From Mycteria americana (taxonomy: Eukaryota > Chordata > Aves > Ciconiiformes > Ciconiidae): a DNA stretch of 64,000 nt. The position numbers and the translations under genes were made by a program. This document shows positions 1-9,956 of the stretch, in pieces (position 1 is the stretch's first letter; each line of letters starts with the position of its first letter). The stretch lies in assembly GCF_035582795.1 (NCBI RefSeq), contig NC_134379.1, forward strand, positions 2,108,001 to 2,172,000. Reading direction: 5' to 3'. The notes below the pieces were generated by a model that was given only the letters and a program-made list of their open reading frames with translations, was not told the DNA's origin and searched no databases.

Positions 1-668
1 CCAGGAGCCATTTCCCCTCTTGTACATCAGGGAAAACAAAAAGCAGTGGCAGGACACTTTGGATAGCTGTTTTGGACAGTTATTTTCTTGGCAAAAATGT
101 AAGTAAAGAAGCCCCAGACTACAAAACTTTATTTCAGTACTGTAAAAAAAAAAAACAAACCCCACCCACAAAAAAAAAAAAACCCTGCGAGATTTATGCA
201 GAAATTTTCCAGTTCAGGATCAAGATTAAAGAACAAGAGTTGGAGTGCATTAGACAACTATTAAAAAGGGACGGAAAAGTGTCTTAGTCATCTTCGAACC
301 CAAAGAGGTTCTAATTTACCCCCGCTACCTCACAGAGATCACACGTATACGGTAATACGTATACATATTTCCAAATGGTTTATCCAGACACACCGATGGA
401 CGATTTGAAAGCACTGAAGACTTACATCTTTCATCACCAAAAGAAGTAGATCTCTTTTCTGTCCCACAAGAAGTCCCTGAACCTTGGCCAGTCACGTTCA
501 CAACTAAGAGACAAGTTTACTCTGCGCAGCAAAGACATTTTATTACGACCGTCAGGTGCGTGAGTCTCTCGCCGAGAATTTAATTCGGATTAACTCAACA
601 TTAAGGGCCTGGAAGTCAAGTGTTCTGAATCCACTGGCCAAGTAACTCTGTGAATATTTAATACTTAC
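1..668 (-). other. MRPS23: 3' end region of MRPS23, last exon unresolved
   Basis: No continuation of the protein could be fixed here. Minus-strand poly(A) hexamers AATAAA lie at 543-538 and 134-129. Candidate acceptors are GCTGCGCAG (about 523) and GTCTCTTAG (about 505), but in the frame left by exon 4 both meet a stop within a few codons. A longer open frame between about 500 and 326 would need a different exon 4 phase. A-rich patches lie at 147-182. Confidence 0.4.
538..543 (-). terminator. Candidate poly(A) signal for MRPS23 read-through form
   Basis: AATAAA on the minus strand, nine bases after the TGA (554-552) that ends the exon 4 read-through frame. A transcript that retains the exon 4 donor would stop and polyadenylate here. 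Confidence 0.35.
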
Positions 669-792
669 TTTATCTGTTCCTCTCCTCTGTAAAATTATCC
701 CACTGGCTAAAAGGGCTTTTCCTGTTTCTTCAAACAATTTTTCCTCATCAATTTTTCCTTCTTCTTTCAGTTCGTTGAATTTCTCAACAAAC
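669..792 (-). CDS. MRPS23: MRPS23 exon 4
   Basis: Encodes (R)[38 protein letters not shown] and TDK. The acceptor is ATCTAG and the donor AAA|GTAAGT, which falls on a codon boundary. Skipping this donor keeps the frame open for 38 further residues to a TGA at 554-552. Confidence 0.9.
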
Positions 793-1945
793 CTAGATTT
801 GAAGATTGTATTTTTACTCTCCCAAATAACGTTCTGGTTCACTGACTTAAGAGGAGAAAGGGACAAGTTTCGGAAATATTTCTAGTTCAATTGTAAATTA
901 ATCTTACCTCTGGCAAGTAGATTTGTAGTTTGATTGCGACAGGTCGAAAGGTCTTGGACCGCTGCCGTAAATTCTGTAAAATCTCCTATTCAAACAATAA
1001 GAGAGTGTCATTTTGCAAACCATCAAAAAGGGATATGTCTTGGAGTAAATAAACAACACCAGAGTCCGTTAATTTAGGCTACAGCGAAAAGCACTCACAT
1101 AACTATTGCTCCTTTTCCCATTAGCTATTAGGTTATACGGAGTTTTTCAATTGTTTTAATAAATTCCAGTTAATCTTCGCCACCGCCGGTGAGTCAGAGC
1201 CGCACCGTAACCCCCTCACAGCGGGTTTAAGCCAGCCCAAGCTGGCCACCCAACGCGCGCTGTCGGCCTCTGCCCTTCCGCTGCGGACGAGCCTCCACCT
1301 GAAGCGAGGCCTTTTGCAGCTCCGCCAGCCGTTATAAATACGTGGGAGATAACGCTTTCTATATAACGCGGGAGAGAAGGCGGTAGAAAGGCAGTTTCTC
1401 TGCGATGTGAACAAGGAGAGAAAACGCTGCTCGCAGGACCAGCAAGGGCAGCCGTATTCCCCCGCAGGGCTAGTGACAAGGGGCAGAGGAACGTCTCCGG
1501 TGAACGGCGGAGCCCAGGCACCCCTCGGCGGCCGCCCAGGGCGGGAAAGCGGTAACTCACGCTCGCACTTCGTCCTCCTGGTAGAAGATGGGAGGGACGA
1601 CATCCGTCACCTTGCCGTAGCGCGGCCGCGGCCGCCGGTAGACGGGCTCCCTCAGCGGGGGGAAGGCAGCGTAGACGTCGAACCACAGCGGCTTCTGGAT
1701 CACCCCGATGCGGAGCAGGTTCCGGGTCCTGCCGGGGGAGAGGAGCGGCGGGGGGGAGCTAAGGGGACGCCCGCACCGCCCCGGCCTTGCGCCTCCCGCC
1801 CCGGGGAGCCCGGGCCTCCCGGCTCGCCCTCCCAGCGCCCCCCAGGCCCCCGCGCCGCCCGGCAGCAGGGGACCCCGCGCACGGCCGCCCGCCCTCCGCA
1901 CCGGCTGAACACGCTCCCTATCTTCTGCATGCGGTTCCCCGCCAT
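669..1945 (-). CDS. MRPS23: MRPS23, mitochondrial ribosomal protein S23 (mS23), four resolved exons
   Basis: This gene encodes a protein of the mitochondrial small ribosomal subunit, used in translation of mtDNA-encoded mRNAs. Four exons with GT-AG junctions join in frame: 1945-1902, 1728-1561, 985-908 and 792-669, giving 138 codons. The product starts [15 protein letters not shown] and contains [18 protein letters not shown], the YGSG motif, KSTCQRFVEK and [14 protein letters not shown], which match the human protein almost block for block. The start sits in a perfect Kozak context (GCCGCCATGG). Human MRPS23 is about 190 residues and its C-terminal tail diverges quickly, so the last exon here could not be fixed. 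If the exon 4 donor is skipped, the frame stays open to a stop at 552. No cleavable N-terminal presequence is obvious. Identity is very likely; only the C-terminus is uncertain. Confidence 0.93.
908..985 (-). CDS. MRPS23: MRPS23 exon 3
   Basis: Encodes (A)[19 protein letters not shown] and then YKSTCQ plus a split Arg codon. The acceptor is GAATAG and the donor AG|GTAAGA. Human has AKFYSVYGSGQRAFDLFNP at the same place. Confidence 0.92.
1561..1728 (-). CDS. MRPS23: MRPS23 exon 2
   Basis: Follows the acceptor CGGCAG and encodes (R)[19 protein letters not shown] through the end of IFYQEDEVR. It ends at the donor GC|GTGAGT. It contains the FPPLREPV block, the most conserved part of the family. 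Confidence 0.94.
1902..1945 (-). CDS. MRPS23: MRPS23 exon 1 (coding part)
   Basis: Encodes [14 protein letters not shown] plus two bases of the next Arg codon. The donor is CCG|GTGCGG, with the GT at 1901-1900. The ATG at 1945 was chosen for its perfect Kozak context and its match to the human N-terminus. Confidence 0.92.
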
Positions 1946-2720
1946 GGCGGCGCCGGCGGCCGGGCCTCCCCTAGCAACGCCGCCACCCTAGCGACGGCCT
2001 GCCCTTCCACCCGGAAGCGGAAACGCCGCCGCCAGGGCACGCAGCCAGCAGCCGAAGGGCGGCGGCGGGAGGTGGCGCCCAGGCAGCGCCAGCCGAGGGC
2101 CGAGCAGGGGCTCAGCCGGATCGTGTGTCCCCCCCCCTCGATTTAAAGGGCCAGCGCCGTCGTCCCCCACGGCCACCCGCTGCCCTGACGCGAACACGAG
2201 GGGCCGGCGGCCCGCCGCCTCGGCTGAGCAGCGCAGCCCTCCCGCCTCCCTCACAGCCCGGCCGGGGCCCCCAGGGAGGCTGAGAGACACGGGGACGGGA
2301 GCCCTTTCCCCGGGGCTGGTCTCCCCTCAGGGGCCGGGTCTCTCCGGGCGGGATGGCCGCCCTCGCCCGCCTCAGCCCCAGCAGGGGAAGGACCAGGAGT
2401 CCCGCGGCCTGCGGAAAGTCCCGTCTCCTCAGGAGGCCGCTGCCGCCGTGTCGCGCACCTGAGGAGAACGAAGCGCGGGGACCCCCACCCCGGGCCGTGC
2501 CCCCACCGAGGGCTCGGGTCTGTCCCCAGCTGGGGGGTCTGCCCAGCACCCCAGCGTGCCCACGGCGGCTCCCCCTCAGCACCTCGCGACGCCGGTGCCC
2601 AGGAGAGCGGGGGCCGGGGAGCGCTGGGCCCAACCCTGGCAGCCGCCATTAAAACCCTCGCCTTCACCCCCAGCCCGGCCTTCGGACACGCTCGCACCAC
2701 CAGCAGCTCTGGGCACCCAT

Positions 2721-5700
2721 CCTCTGCTTCCACTTAATACCCGCTTCTCCGGGGCCAGAGCACAGCTCGGGGGGTCTGGAGGGGGAGGCGAGGGGGTGCA
2801 GCAGGGTTTGGGATCGCAGCCCTCCAGGAGGTGCTGTGGACAGGCAAAAAGAAGGGGCCGTGTCCAAAAATACCAGGGGCCTCCTTAGCACCAACCCTGG
2901 AATAAGGTGACACCAGTTGTGCTTCCCTAAAGCCCCCCCGGCCGTAGGGCTGTGAGCGCCGGCACACCGAGAGGGCGGACGAACCCCAGCCACATGGCAG
3001 CAGTTGTCACGCCGTGACGCCGCCGGACACGTGCAGGCCCTGGCCGGGTGGCCCGGCTGCCATCTCTGGTTTCTGATGGAGCCGTTGGGGCTGCCCCGCT
3101 GCCGGGTGACTGCTGTGGGTGACGGCGGAGGACGGCTGCCCCGCTGCCGGGTGACTGCTGTGGGTGACAGCAGAGGACAGCTGCCCCGGACAAGGGACAT
3201 GGTCCCAAGGAAAGGAGGAGCTGCTGTTGCCCGTGCTGGCCAGTCCCACGAGGAGGAGACATGTCAGAGATTGCCCTTGCGCCTCCTCGGTGAAGTCATT
3301 TCTCTCCGTACGGCAGGAATGATGTCCCCAGAGGCTGGGGCTCGTCTTCTCCACCCGTGGCACTTTACATCTGCCCTGCCTGCTGTCCCCCCAGCTGAGC
3401 ACCACTATGTCCCCATGGCAGCGAAGGAGCTCGGGGACTGGTGGTGACATTGGGCTGCAAGCCATCCCCAGCAGCAGGATGCGGAGAGGATCAGCCTGAC
3501 CCCGGTCGCCTTTTGGCGTTGGGTCTCACCCGGACGGAGAGCAAACAGTGGGATTTGTCGCCGTGGTTCGCACAAGCCCCGTCCAGGCGTTGCACCATGG
3601 CCTGATCCTGCCCCGGGCAGCCCCAACACTGTGTGCTGGGCCCAGGAGGTGGCAGCAGACGGTGCCTGGCTGCCCAGCACAGAGCCCCAGTCTGTATTTT
3701 TAACGTTGATTTATAAAATCCAGCAGCTACACCCGGGCTGTTTGCCCTGTGTAAACAGCCTTCCCCCAGTCGCCGTTTCCACCAACCTGACTTGGGAGAA
3801 GTGCGTGGCAGCGAGCGATGCCTGGTCACTAGGTGCAGCCCTTAGCTTGGGAATGAGCTGACGGGGAAAAAAAAATACATCCCTGCTTCCATCTTCCAGC
3901 CTTGGGAAGGAAGGGGGCAGTAAATTTCCACCGCAGACTGACAGCCAGCAGGTACTCCATGCCAGAAAACACCTCTAGCATTCATCGTCATCTGACCACG
4001 GTTTTCAGTCCTGGGCTTTTCTCAGCTGCTGGTTTTCTTAAAACACGGTTTTGAAAGAAAAACCCTTGCCCCTGTAGAGCAAAATAATTCAAAAGGGAGC
4101 TGCTGGGACCATTCCAGGGCTGCATCTGAGCTGCTCAAAGGACTGGGCAGGCCCTGGTCTTTTCAGCTCTTTGAAAAAGCCCTGGCTCCCCTATGGGCTC
4201 GCGACAGCTTGCTTGGCCGCTGCAGGAAGGCAACATCCAGGGTTTCTCCAGCATTTCGATGCTTTTGACATTTAAGGCAAGAATGCCTTGACTTTTTCCA
4301 GCATCTTCTTTCACAGGGAAGGTTTCCAAGCCACACGTGAGGCTGGGGAGCTCTAATCCCGCCAGCAAGCGAAAGCTGCTCCCGGACAGCTGGCGCAGGG
4401 CAAGCAGACTCCGGGCCCCATCCCCGCAAGTGAGGGGGATGCTCCGCATGCCCCCCGGCCCTGCCGCCGCCGCCCAGGGCTGCCCGTGAAGCGCCGTGCC
4501 CCGCAGCCTCTGCGGCTCCCTGCCACCGGGAAATAACCCTCCTCCTGCGAGTCGTGGGCTGCCCACGGCAAGCGTGGAGCGGTCCCCGTGGTTCACAGCC
4601 CTTGCTAAGGCTGCCCCGGGGGGTATTTCTCATGGACAGCACAGCCCAGACAGGCCAAAAGTCCTCCTCCTCCCCAAAATGAAGAGCTTGAGATCGAGGT
4701 TTTGGGTGCTGGCTGGGGACACCGGGCGCCAGCTCCTGTAAGTGGGGCTTGACGGGCACCTGTCCTTCCCTGGCAGAGACCCTCCCTCACTTTCGGGTCC
4801 ATGTGCTGCTTTTTGAGCCTCCAAGGAGTTTCTCACCAAAAGTTGTCCTCCTCCAGCCTGTTGCAGAGGACACGAAATGAAGGGGACGCTAAGGCCGGTG
4901 CCAAGCAGGCAATGCCCTACGGGAGCGATGCTGAGACCAGCCCCTTCGGGAGCAATTCCACCAACACTGTCCAGCTCCGCGCTCTCCGGCTTCGCAGACC
5001 CGGTGATCCCGCCAGCTCGGCACGGTGCAAAAACGTGCAGGGCTGGAGATGAATAACACGTATTTCAGAAGTAATTCATTATAATAACATATTTCCATTC
5101 TGCCAGGAGACAACGCGAAGGAGCCAGACTGCCTGCTTGACAGACGCGGAGGAGTTGCTGTGCGATAGCTAATGAAACAGTTTAAAGAAAACTCACACGC
5201 CCCGTCCCCGAGAGGCTTGTTATTTTCAGAATGGAGCGGGTAAGCCACAGCATTTTTCCTTTTCCGCTCTTTCCTGACAGGCAGGTCCCCACGGACGTAG
5301 CTGGCCACGGGCGTGCTGGGAGCTTCCACAGGGACCCACGGGCACGGCCCCCCAGTTCTGCTCCCCAGCACGCTCGGTGCCAGGACAGTTTCCCCGGTGC
5401 AGAGCCCACCCTCGCAGCCCCTGACCCCAGTGGAGCCCTTTGCATTGGACCCCATCCGAAACCCCAGCGCCCACCGTGCTCGGGGTGGCTTTGCTTTGCC
5501 TGCCGAGGTGAAGCGGGGAGGAATGGGGACGGGGCGTCCCCAGAGCATCCTTGCCTGTGCCAGGGCTTTCCCCGCGTCCTGGGCTCTTGCTGCCGCTCAC
5601 TCTCCGTGAGCTCCCGCTGCTCTTCTCACACTCTCCCACAACAGGACCTGCTCCTGAACCGAACATCCTGCCGGGTGGAAGCAGGAATTGCTCCTGGATG

Positions 5701-5940
5701 GAGACAGGAGCTCACCAGTGACGGGCCTCCCGCGGCGCTCGCTTTCTCGAGAAAATGGTTGGATGCAAATTCTGCACCGACACGAGCAGGGAGGCAACGA
5801 GCCAGGGCGGCTTTTGGGCATCTGCAGCCACGAGGGGCACAGCTAGAGCTGGGCTAGAGCTGCCATGTCCCTCCCCACCCCGATTTGTTTCTTTTTCCCT
5901 CTGTAAAGAAATGGGAACAAAAAAGCAAAATACACCCAAG
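2721..5940. other. Intergenic, GC-rich, between the MRPS23 promoter and CUEDC1 3' end
   Basis: No recognisable coding exon, RNA gene or mobile element was seen, apart from the tandem repeat at 3091-3189. Open frames lack family resemblance and overlap on both strands. Confidence 0.6.
3091..3189. repeat. 45-bp tandem repeat, about 2.2 copies
   Basis: Units starting CTGCCCCGCTGCCGGGTGAC begin at 3091 and 3136, with a partial third at 3181. The first two differ mainly in a short segment at the unit end (GGCGGAGGACGG against AGCAGAGGACAG). Confidence 0.9.
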
Positions 5941-5944
5941 TGTG

Positions 5945-6841
5945 AAGAGTACAACAAGGACTTTATTATATGAATTACTATTAAACATCTTTAAGAAAAG
6001 AAAAATCACTTATGGAAATAAATTCTAAAATAGCAACACTCACAAACGTCACAGATTGTTTCGTTTTGTTCTTTTTAAACCATTTTGTATAGAAGTGATA
6101 CAAACATCACTGAGAATTGTACTTTTTTATGTAAGAAATGCATTTTGGATTCCAAGCCGGTTCTAGTGGCCTTTCTACTCATTAGACCTGATTTTTTCTT
6201 TTTAAAGGACATAAAAATAATCACTCTTCATCCTCCATTAAAATGATGCTTTGTGCCCCCAAGGTATTTTGAAATGGCTACAGAGTGACATCATTCGGAG
6301 AGGCTTTGCCTAGCCCAGGATATTTAAGGGCAAGTTGTTGGACTGTGTTAGCAAAGACACCCCCAAGCCCCCGCGAAGCTGCCAGCCCACTGCCAGCCCT
6401 GGGTGCTCACGGGTGCGGTGCCCACTTCCAGCGCAGGACCCTCCGTGGTGAGCGCGTGTTGCCGGACCCACGCAACGCAAAACCCTTGCTGGCAGGGTAG
6501 ACGGAGCCAGCGAGGCGGGGAGGTTTGCAGCGAGCGGAGGTTGCACGGTGACACCCATCCCCTCTTCACAGACCCCGCGCTCCAGCTCGCAGCCCCCAAG
6601 CTGCCCTTCCTCTCCCCATTTTCTCCCAAGACTGCAGCCCTGCTCCCCGGCAGGCAGCCCTGCGCAGGCTCCGTGGGGTCCCCGGTAGCATCGCAGGGAG
6701 CAGAGGATGCCGGACGCCTCGGGGACGTGCTCAGCCAGACCAGCCCGAAGCAAAAGCAGGGGCAGCCTGCTGCCTCCGGGCTCCTCTCCACCAGCAAACT
6801 AACGGCTGGGTTACAAAGACAACTCGCAGGCAACGTGTCAA
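5945..6841 (-). other. CUEDC1: Candidate terminal 3'UTR exon of CUEDC1
   Basis: The CUEDC1 stop codon is followed after three bases by a good donor, so the 3'UTR is probably spliced to another exon. The best acceptor seen is at 6843-6842, where a long pyrimidine tract and a TGCTAAG branch-point-like sequence precede ATTAG. From about 6330 the sequence becomes AT-rich, ending at the AATAAA at 5967-5962 with a GT/T-rich stretch downstream, as expected for a 3' end. Inferred from signals only. Confidence 0.4.
5962..5967 (-). terminator. Candidate poly(A) signal of CUEDC1
   Basis: AATAAA on the minus strand at the end of an AT-rich block, followed by a T/GT-rich downstream element (about 5940-5900). 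It is the best 3' end signal between MRPS23 and the CUEDC1 stop codon. Confidence 0.5.
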
Positions 6842-9800
6842 CTAATGTGCGGGCTTAGCAGACAAGGGAGAGGAGAAACAGCAGCATTTACCACTACGCC
6901 ACTTGCTGCTGTTAAAGCCAGCGGTTCCAGCAGGACTGACCTGTGACGTGATGCAAAACGTGGCTTGCCCAGCGCTAGACTGCCAAAGAGAGCTCAACGC
7001 GATCCTCCGCAGCCACGGCACGACGCAGCCCGTCCTCCAGCAAGGACGAGGAGCACAGCAAACCCTCCGAGGGCTTGGCAGCGGGAAGACATGCTGCAAG
7101 CGCCCGGGCACAAGCGCTTCGCTGCCTCTCCTCCCCGCGCACCAGACCAGCCCTCCAGGAACAACCTCCTCGGCTGGGAGAAGCCGAATTTCCTTCCTGC
7201 AAGAGCCTGAGCTCCTGCCCGGCTGCTTGTCAGTGCTTCCTGCGTTCATGGAAACTTTGCTGAAAGTTAAGCCCTCGGTAGCTAAGAGGCGCTGGAACAC
7301 TGACAAGCTGATCCGGTTCCAAGCTTGATGTTCTTCCAAATATGCAGAGAGCTGCTTTGGACTGGAAGGGAGTAACGGCAGCCTCCTACAGACCCCAGAG
7401 CCAGTGGAGGGTAGGAAAGGAGCCCCTCCTCTCTCTCCACAAGACTCAAGCTGGGAATAAAAGTCCCACCCGGGGACTAAAGGACCTTCTGTTCCCAGCG
7501 GCAAAGCCCCAGCTTCACACTTGGGCCCTCACGCCCACAGACACGCTCGCACCGCGAGCCAGGCGGGGACACGCACCCCTCCAGACACCCATTTTACCCC
7601 GCGCAGTGCGGAGCAGCCCAGCGCGAAGCACGCTGTGCCGCTCCAGCACCGCCCTCCGCCCGACAGCCGGGCACACGGCAGGGGACAGGGCGGGCTCGGA
7701 GCCTGCAGGCGTCGAGGCAAGGCCGGCGTGGCTTGGGATGGCTCTAACCTGCCGGCCGGGCTGCCACGACTCGAGGGATGCTCCTCTCTCCTTCCCTCAA
7801 AAGAAAAGGAGCAGACACCAAAGCCGGGATCAGCTTTTAGGATTTTAGGAACCCAAAGCTCGCTGGCGTCCCGGGGCGCTGCCAGCCCAGCGCAAACAGC
7901 CTGCCCTTGCCCTCACCACCCCGGGCTTTGGCCAAGCCCCGGCGCTGCCGGGAGCGCTTCGTTTGCGCTAACGGGACGCTACCCAGACCCTGCAGCCCCA
8001 GACCCCCCGAAGCAGCCCCGGTCCTGGCCAGGGACCAGGGAGGGGGCGAAGCGCGCGGGTCCCCGCCGATCCCCGCCGCGGCTGCGGGGGCGATGGCGGC
8101 GGCACTCAACAGGTGCACCGGCTGCGCCGCTCACGGGGAGAGAAATCTTGGCGTCCACTTCAAAGGCACGCGGGCTCCGGGAGGGTTTGAAAAGGAGCCT
8201 GTCGGGAGCCAGCGCCTGCAATGTGGGCTTTTGTTACCAAACCCTGCGGAGAGGCAGGGAAAACAGTTGCATGTGTGTTTGATGGCTGGGGTTTCTGCGT
8301 CTGCCGCCTTCGCAGCTCCAATCTTGCAACATTTGTGCTGGTTCGCAGGAGCCAGAAAGTGAAACAGGCACGTCTATAGCCACCTCCTGCATTTCGCAGT
8401 AAACAGATTATGCCGATAAAGGAGAAGAAAATGTGCTGGCGGGAGCGATTTCTGACTTTACGCTCATCACTCATTACTTACACAGGGAAGGAATTTGTTT
8501 ACGTAATTATTTTTAGCCTGACAGCATCTCCGAAAGCTGCGATGATTCAAGCGCTGCCTGCCAGCCCCCCCCGCCCTCCGCCGTGCTCCCCGGTGAAACG
8601 AGCCCCCGGGGCGGGTGCGAGGAAGGGTGCTGTGCTCCCGCCCCGGCCCCGCACCAAAGCCGGCAGCGCTCGCAAGCCCTTGTGCAAACTCTCCGTGCCA
8701 AAAACACCTCCGCCGGCCTCAGCTGCAAACCCCCCAGCTCAGACTTTGCATCTTACCGATGGCGGGGGGCATCCCCGGAGCCGCTGAGCCCCCTGCCCGG
8801 CAGCCGGGACCGCCAGCGGCACACCGCACCCGGCGGGACGCGTCCTTGCTTCAGCGGCGAGGGTTAAACTGATGCGAAATCCAGCCCTTGGTGCTGCCCA
8901 GCCGTCCTGCCCCGCAGCGGCACCCGCCCGGCCGGGACGTGAGCCACACCGCGGCCCACACAGTGTCCGGACGTCAAGGCAGTTTTAGCAATGCCGAAGG
9001 CAAAGGTTTAATTCAAAGTGAAACGCCTAGGAAAAGAAGGCCTTTCCTTTTATAAACAATTTATATTATTTGACTATTACCTGATCTGAATCTCTGCTCA
9101 TTACTCCTAGCAATAGTAGACAACGGCTGTTAGGTTCTCTTTCTCACGTGGGTTGTTTTTTTTCCTGTGTGCGCAGAGTAAAGTTACATCAGATCGCTAC
9201 AGAGATATGTTCAGGAGTGCTCCGGCCAAGCAGATCCCACATGCGAATGCATCCTCGTTAGTACAACTGATTTTCACTCCTGCGACGCCACTCGGACCGA
9301 GAGAGCAGGCGGGACGCTGCTCCTCCCAAGTCTGAGCTCCGCTGGCTCCTCCACAGCAGCTCACATCAGCTGCCGGCTTTTTTTTTCCTTTTTTTTTTTT
9401 TTTTCCTTTTTGGCTGATTTGCTAGATAGGAGAAGTTGTTTTCAAACCGCTGGTAAGAAAACATTGTGCCTCACTTCAATACTTGTACTTCAGAGGAGTA
9501 CAACAGCAGAGGGGGAACAGCCAAAAAACTGGATTATTTGTTGGGTGGTTTTTTCCTTTTTCAGCCATCTTCTTATGAAGCCTTGTGCACGTTCTGTGCC
9601 AGCAATAAACCCCAGCGCTGGGACCTGGCAGGGAGGAGAAGGGGAGGGAAGGAGGATGGCACACGCTCAGCCTCAGTCACGCCGTGGCCAGCACCGGCCC
9701 CGGCCCATCGCGGCACCTGGGGCTGTTGCCAGCTGCGGCACCCACAGCAGCCAACGGGGCTTGTCCCCACCCGGACACACTCTGGACCTGACCCAGAGCA

Positions 9801-9885
9801 CCTGGCTCCCTCCTCCAGCCAGGACGGACGGACGGACAGGGCCATCTGCACGCTCGGGAAGCGTACGTCCCCAGCTGCCTCTCAC
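6842..9885 (-). other. Probable last intron of CUEDC1 (between stop-codon exon and 3'UTR exon)
   Basis: GC-rich, without recognisable coding exons. It includes an AT-rich block at about 9000-9150 and a T-rich run at about 9379-9411. Confidence 0.4.
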
Positions 9886-9956
9886 CGTTTACTGCCCTTC
9901 CTTCGGCGTCTCCTCCTCCTCCCGGAGCTGCTGCTTCCGTGCTTGGAAGTCGTCAT
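9886..9956 (-). CDS. CUEDC1: CUEDC1 last coding exon (stop at 9891-9889)
   Basis: Encodes (D)DDFQARKQQLREEEE and TPKEGQ, then TAA; human ends LREGQ. The acceptor is TGCCTTTCAG. Three bases after the stop comes a donor (ACG|GTGAGA), so the exon probably ends at 9886 and the rest of the 3'UTR is in a separate exon. That junction is too close to the stop to trigger nonsense-mediated decay. Confidence 0.92.

Larger units (their letters stand above)
1140..2720. promoter_or_regulatory. CpG island, MRPS23 promoter
   Basis: Very GC- and CpG-rich DNA covers MRPS23 exons 1-2 and about 750 bp upstream. An ETS/GABP-type site (CCGGAAG, 2011-2017) lies about 66 bp upstream of the start codon; such sites are common in promoters of nuclear genes for mitochondrial proteins. 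No TATA box is evident. Long open frames on both strands here are a by-product of GC richness. Confidence 0.7.

Noticed and set aside
288-302. TTCGAACCC resembling a tRNA B box
   Set aside because: No matching A box or cloverleaf around it; it lies in the MRPS23 3' region.
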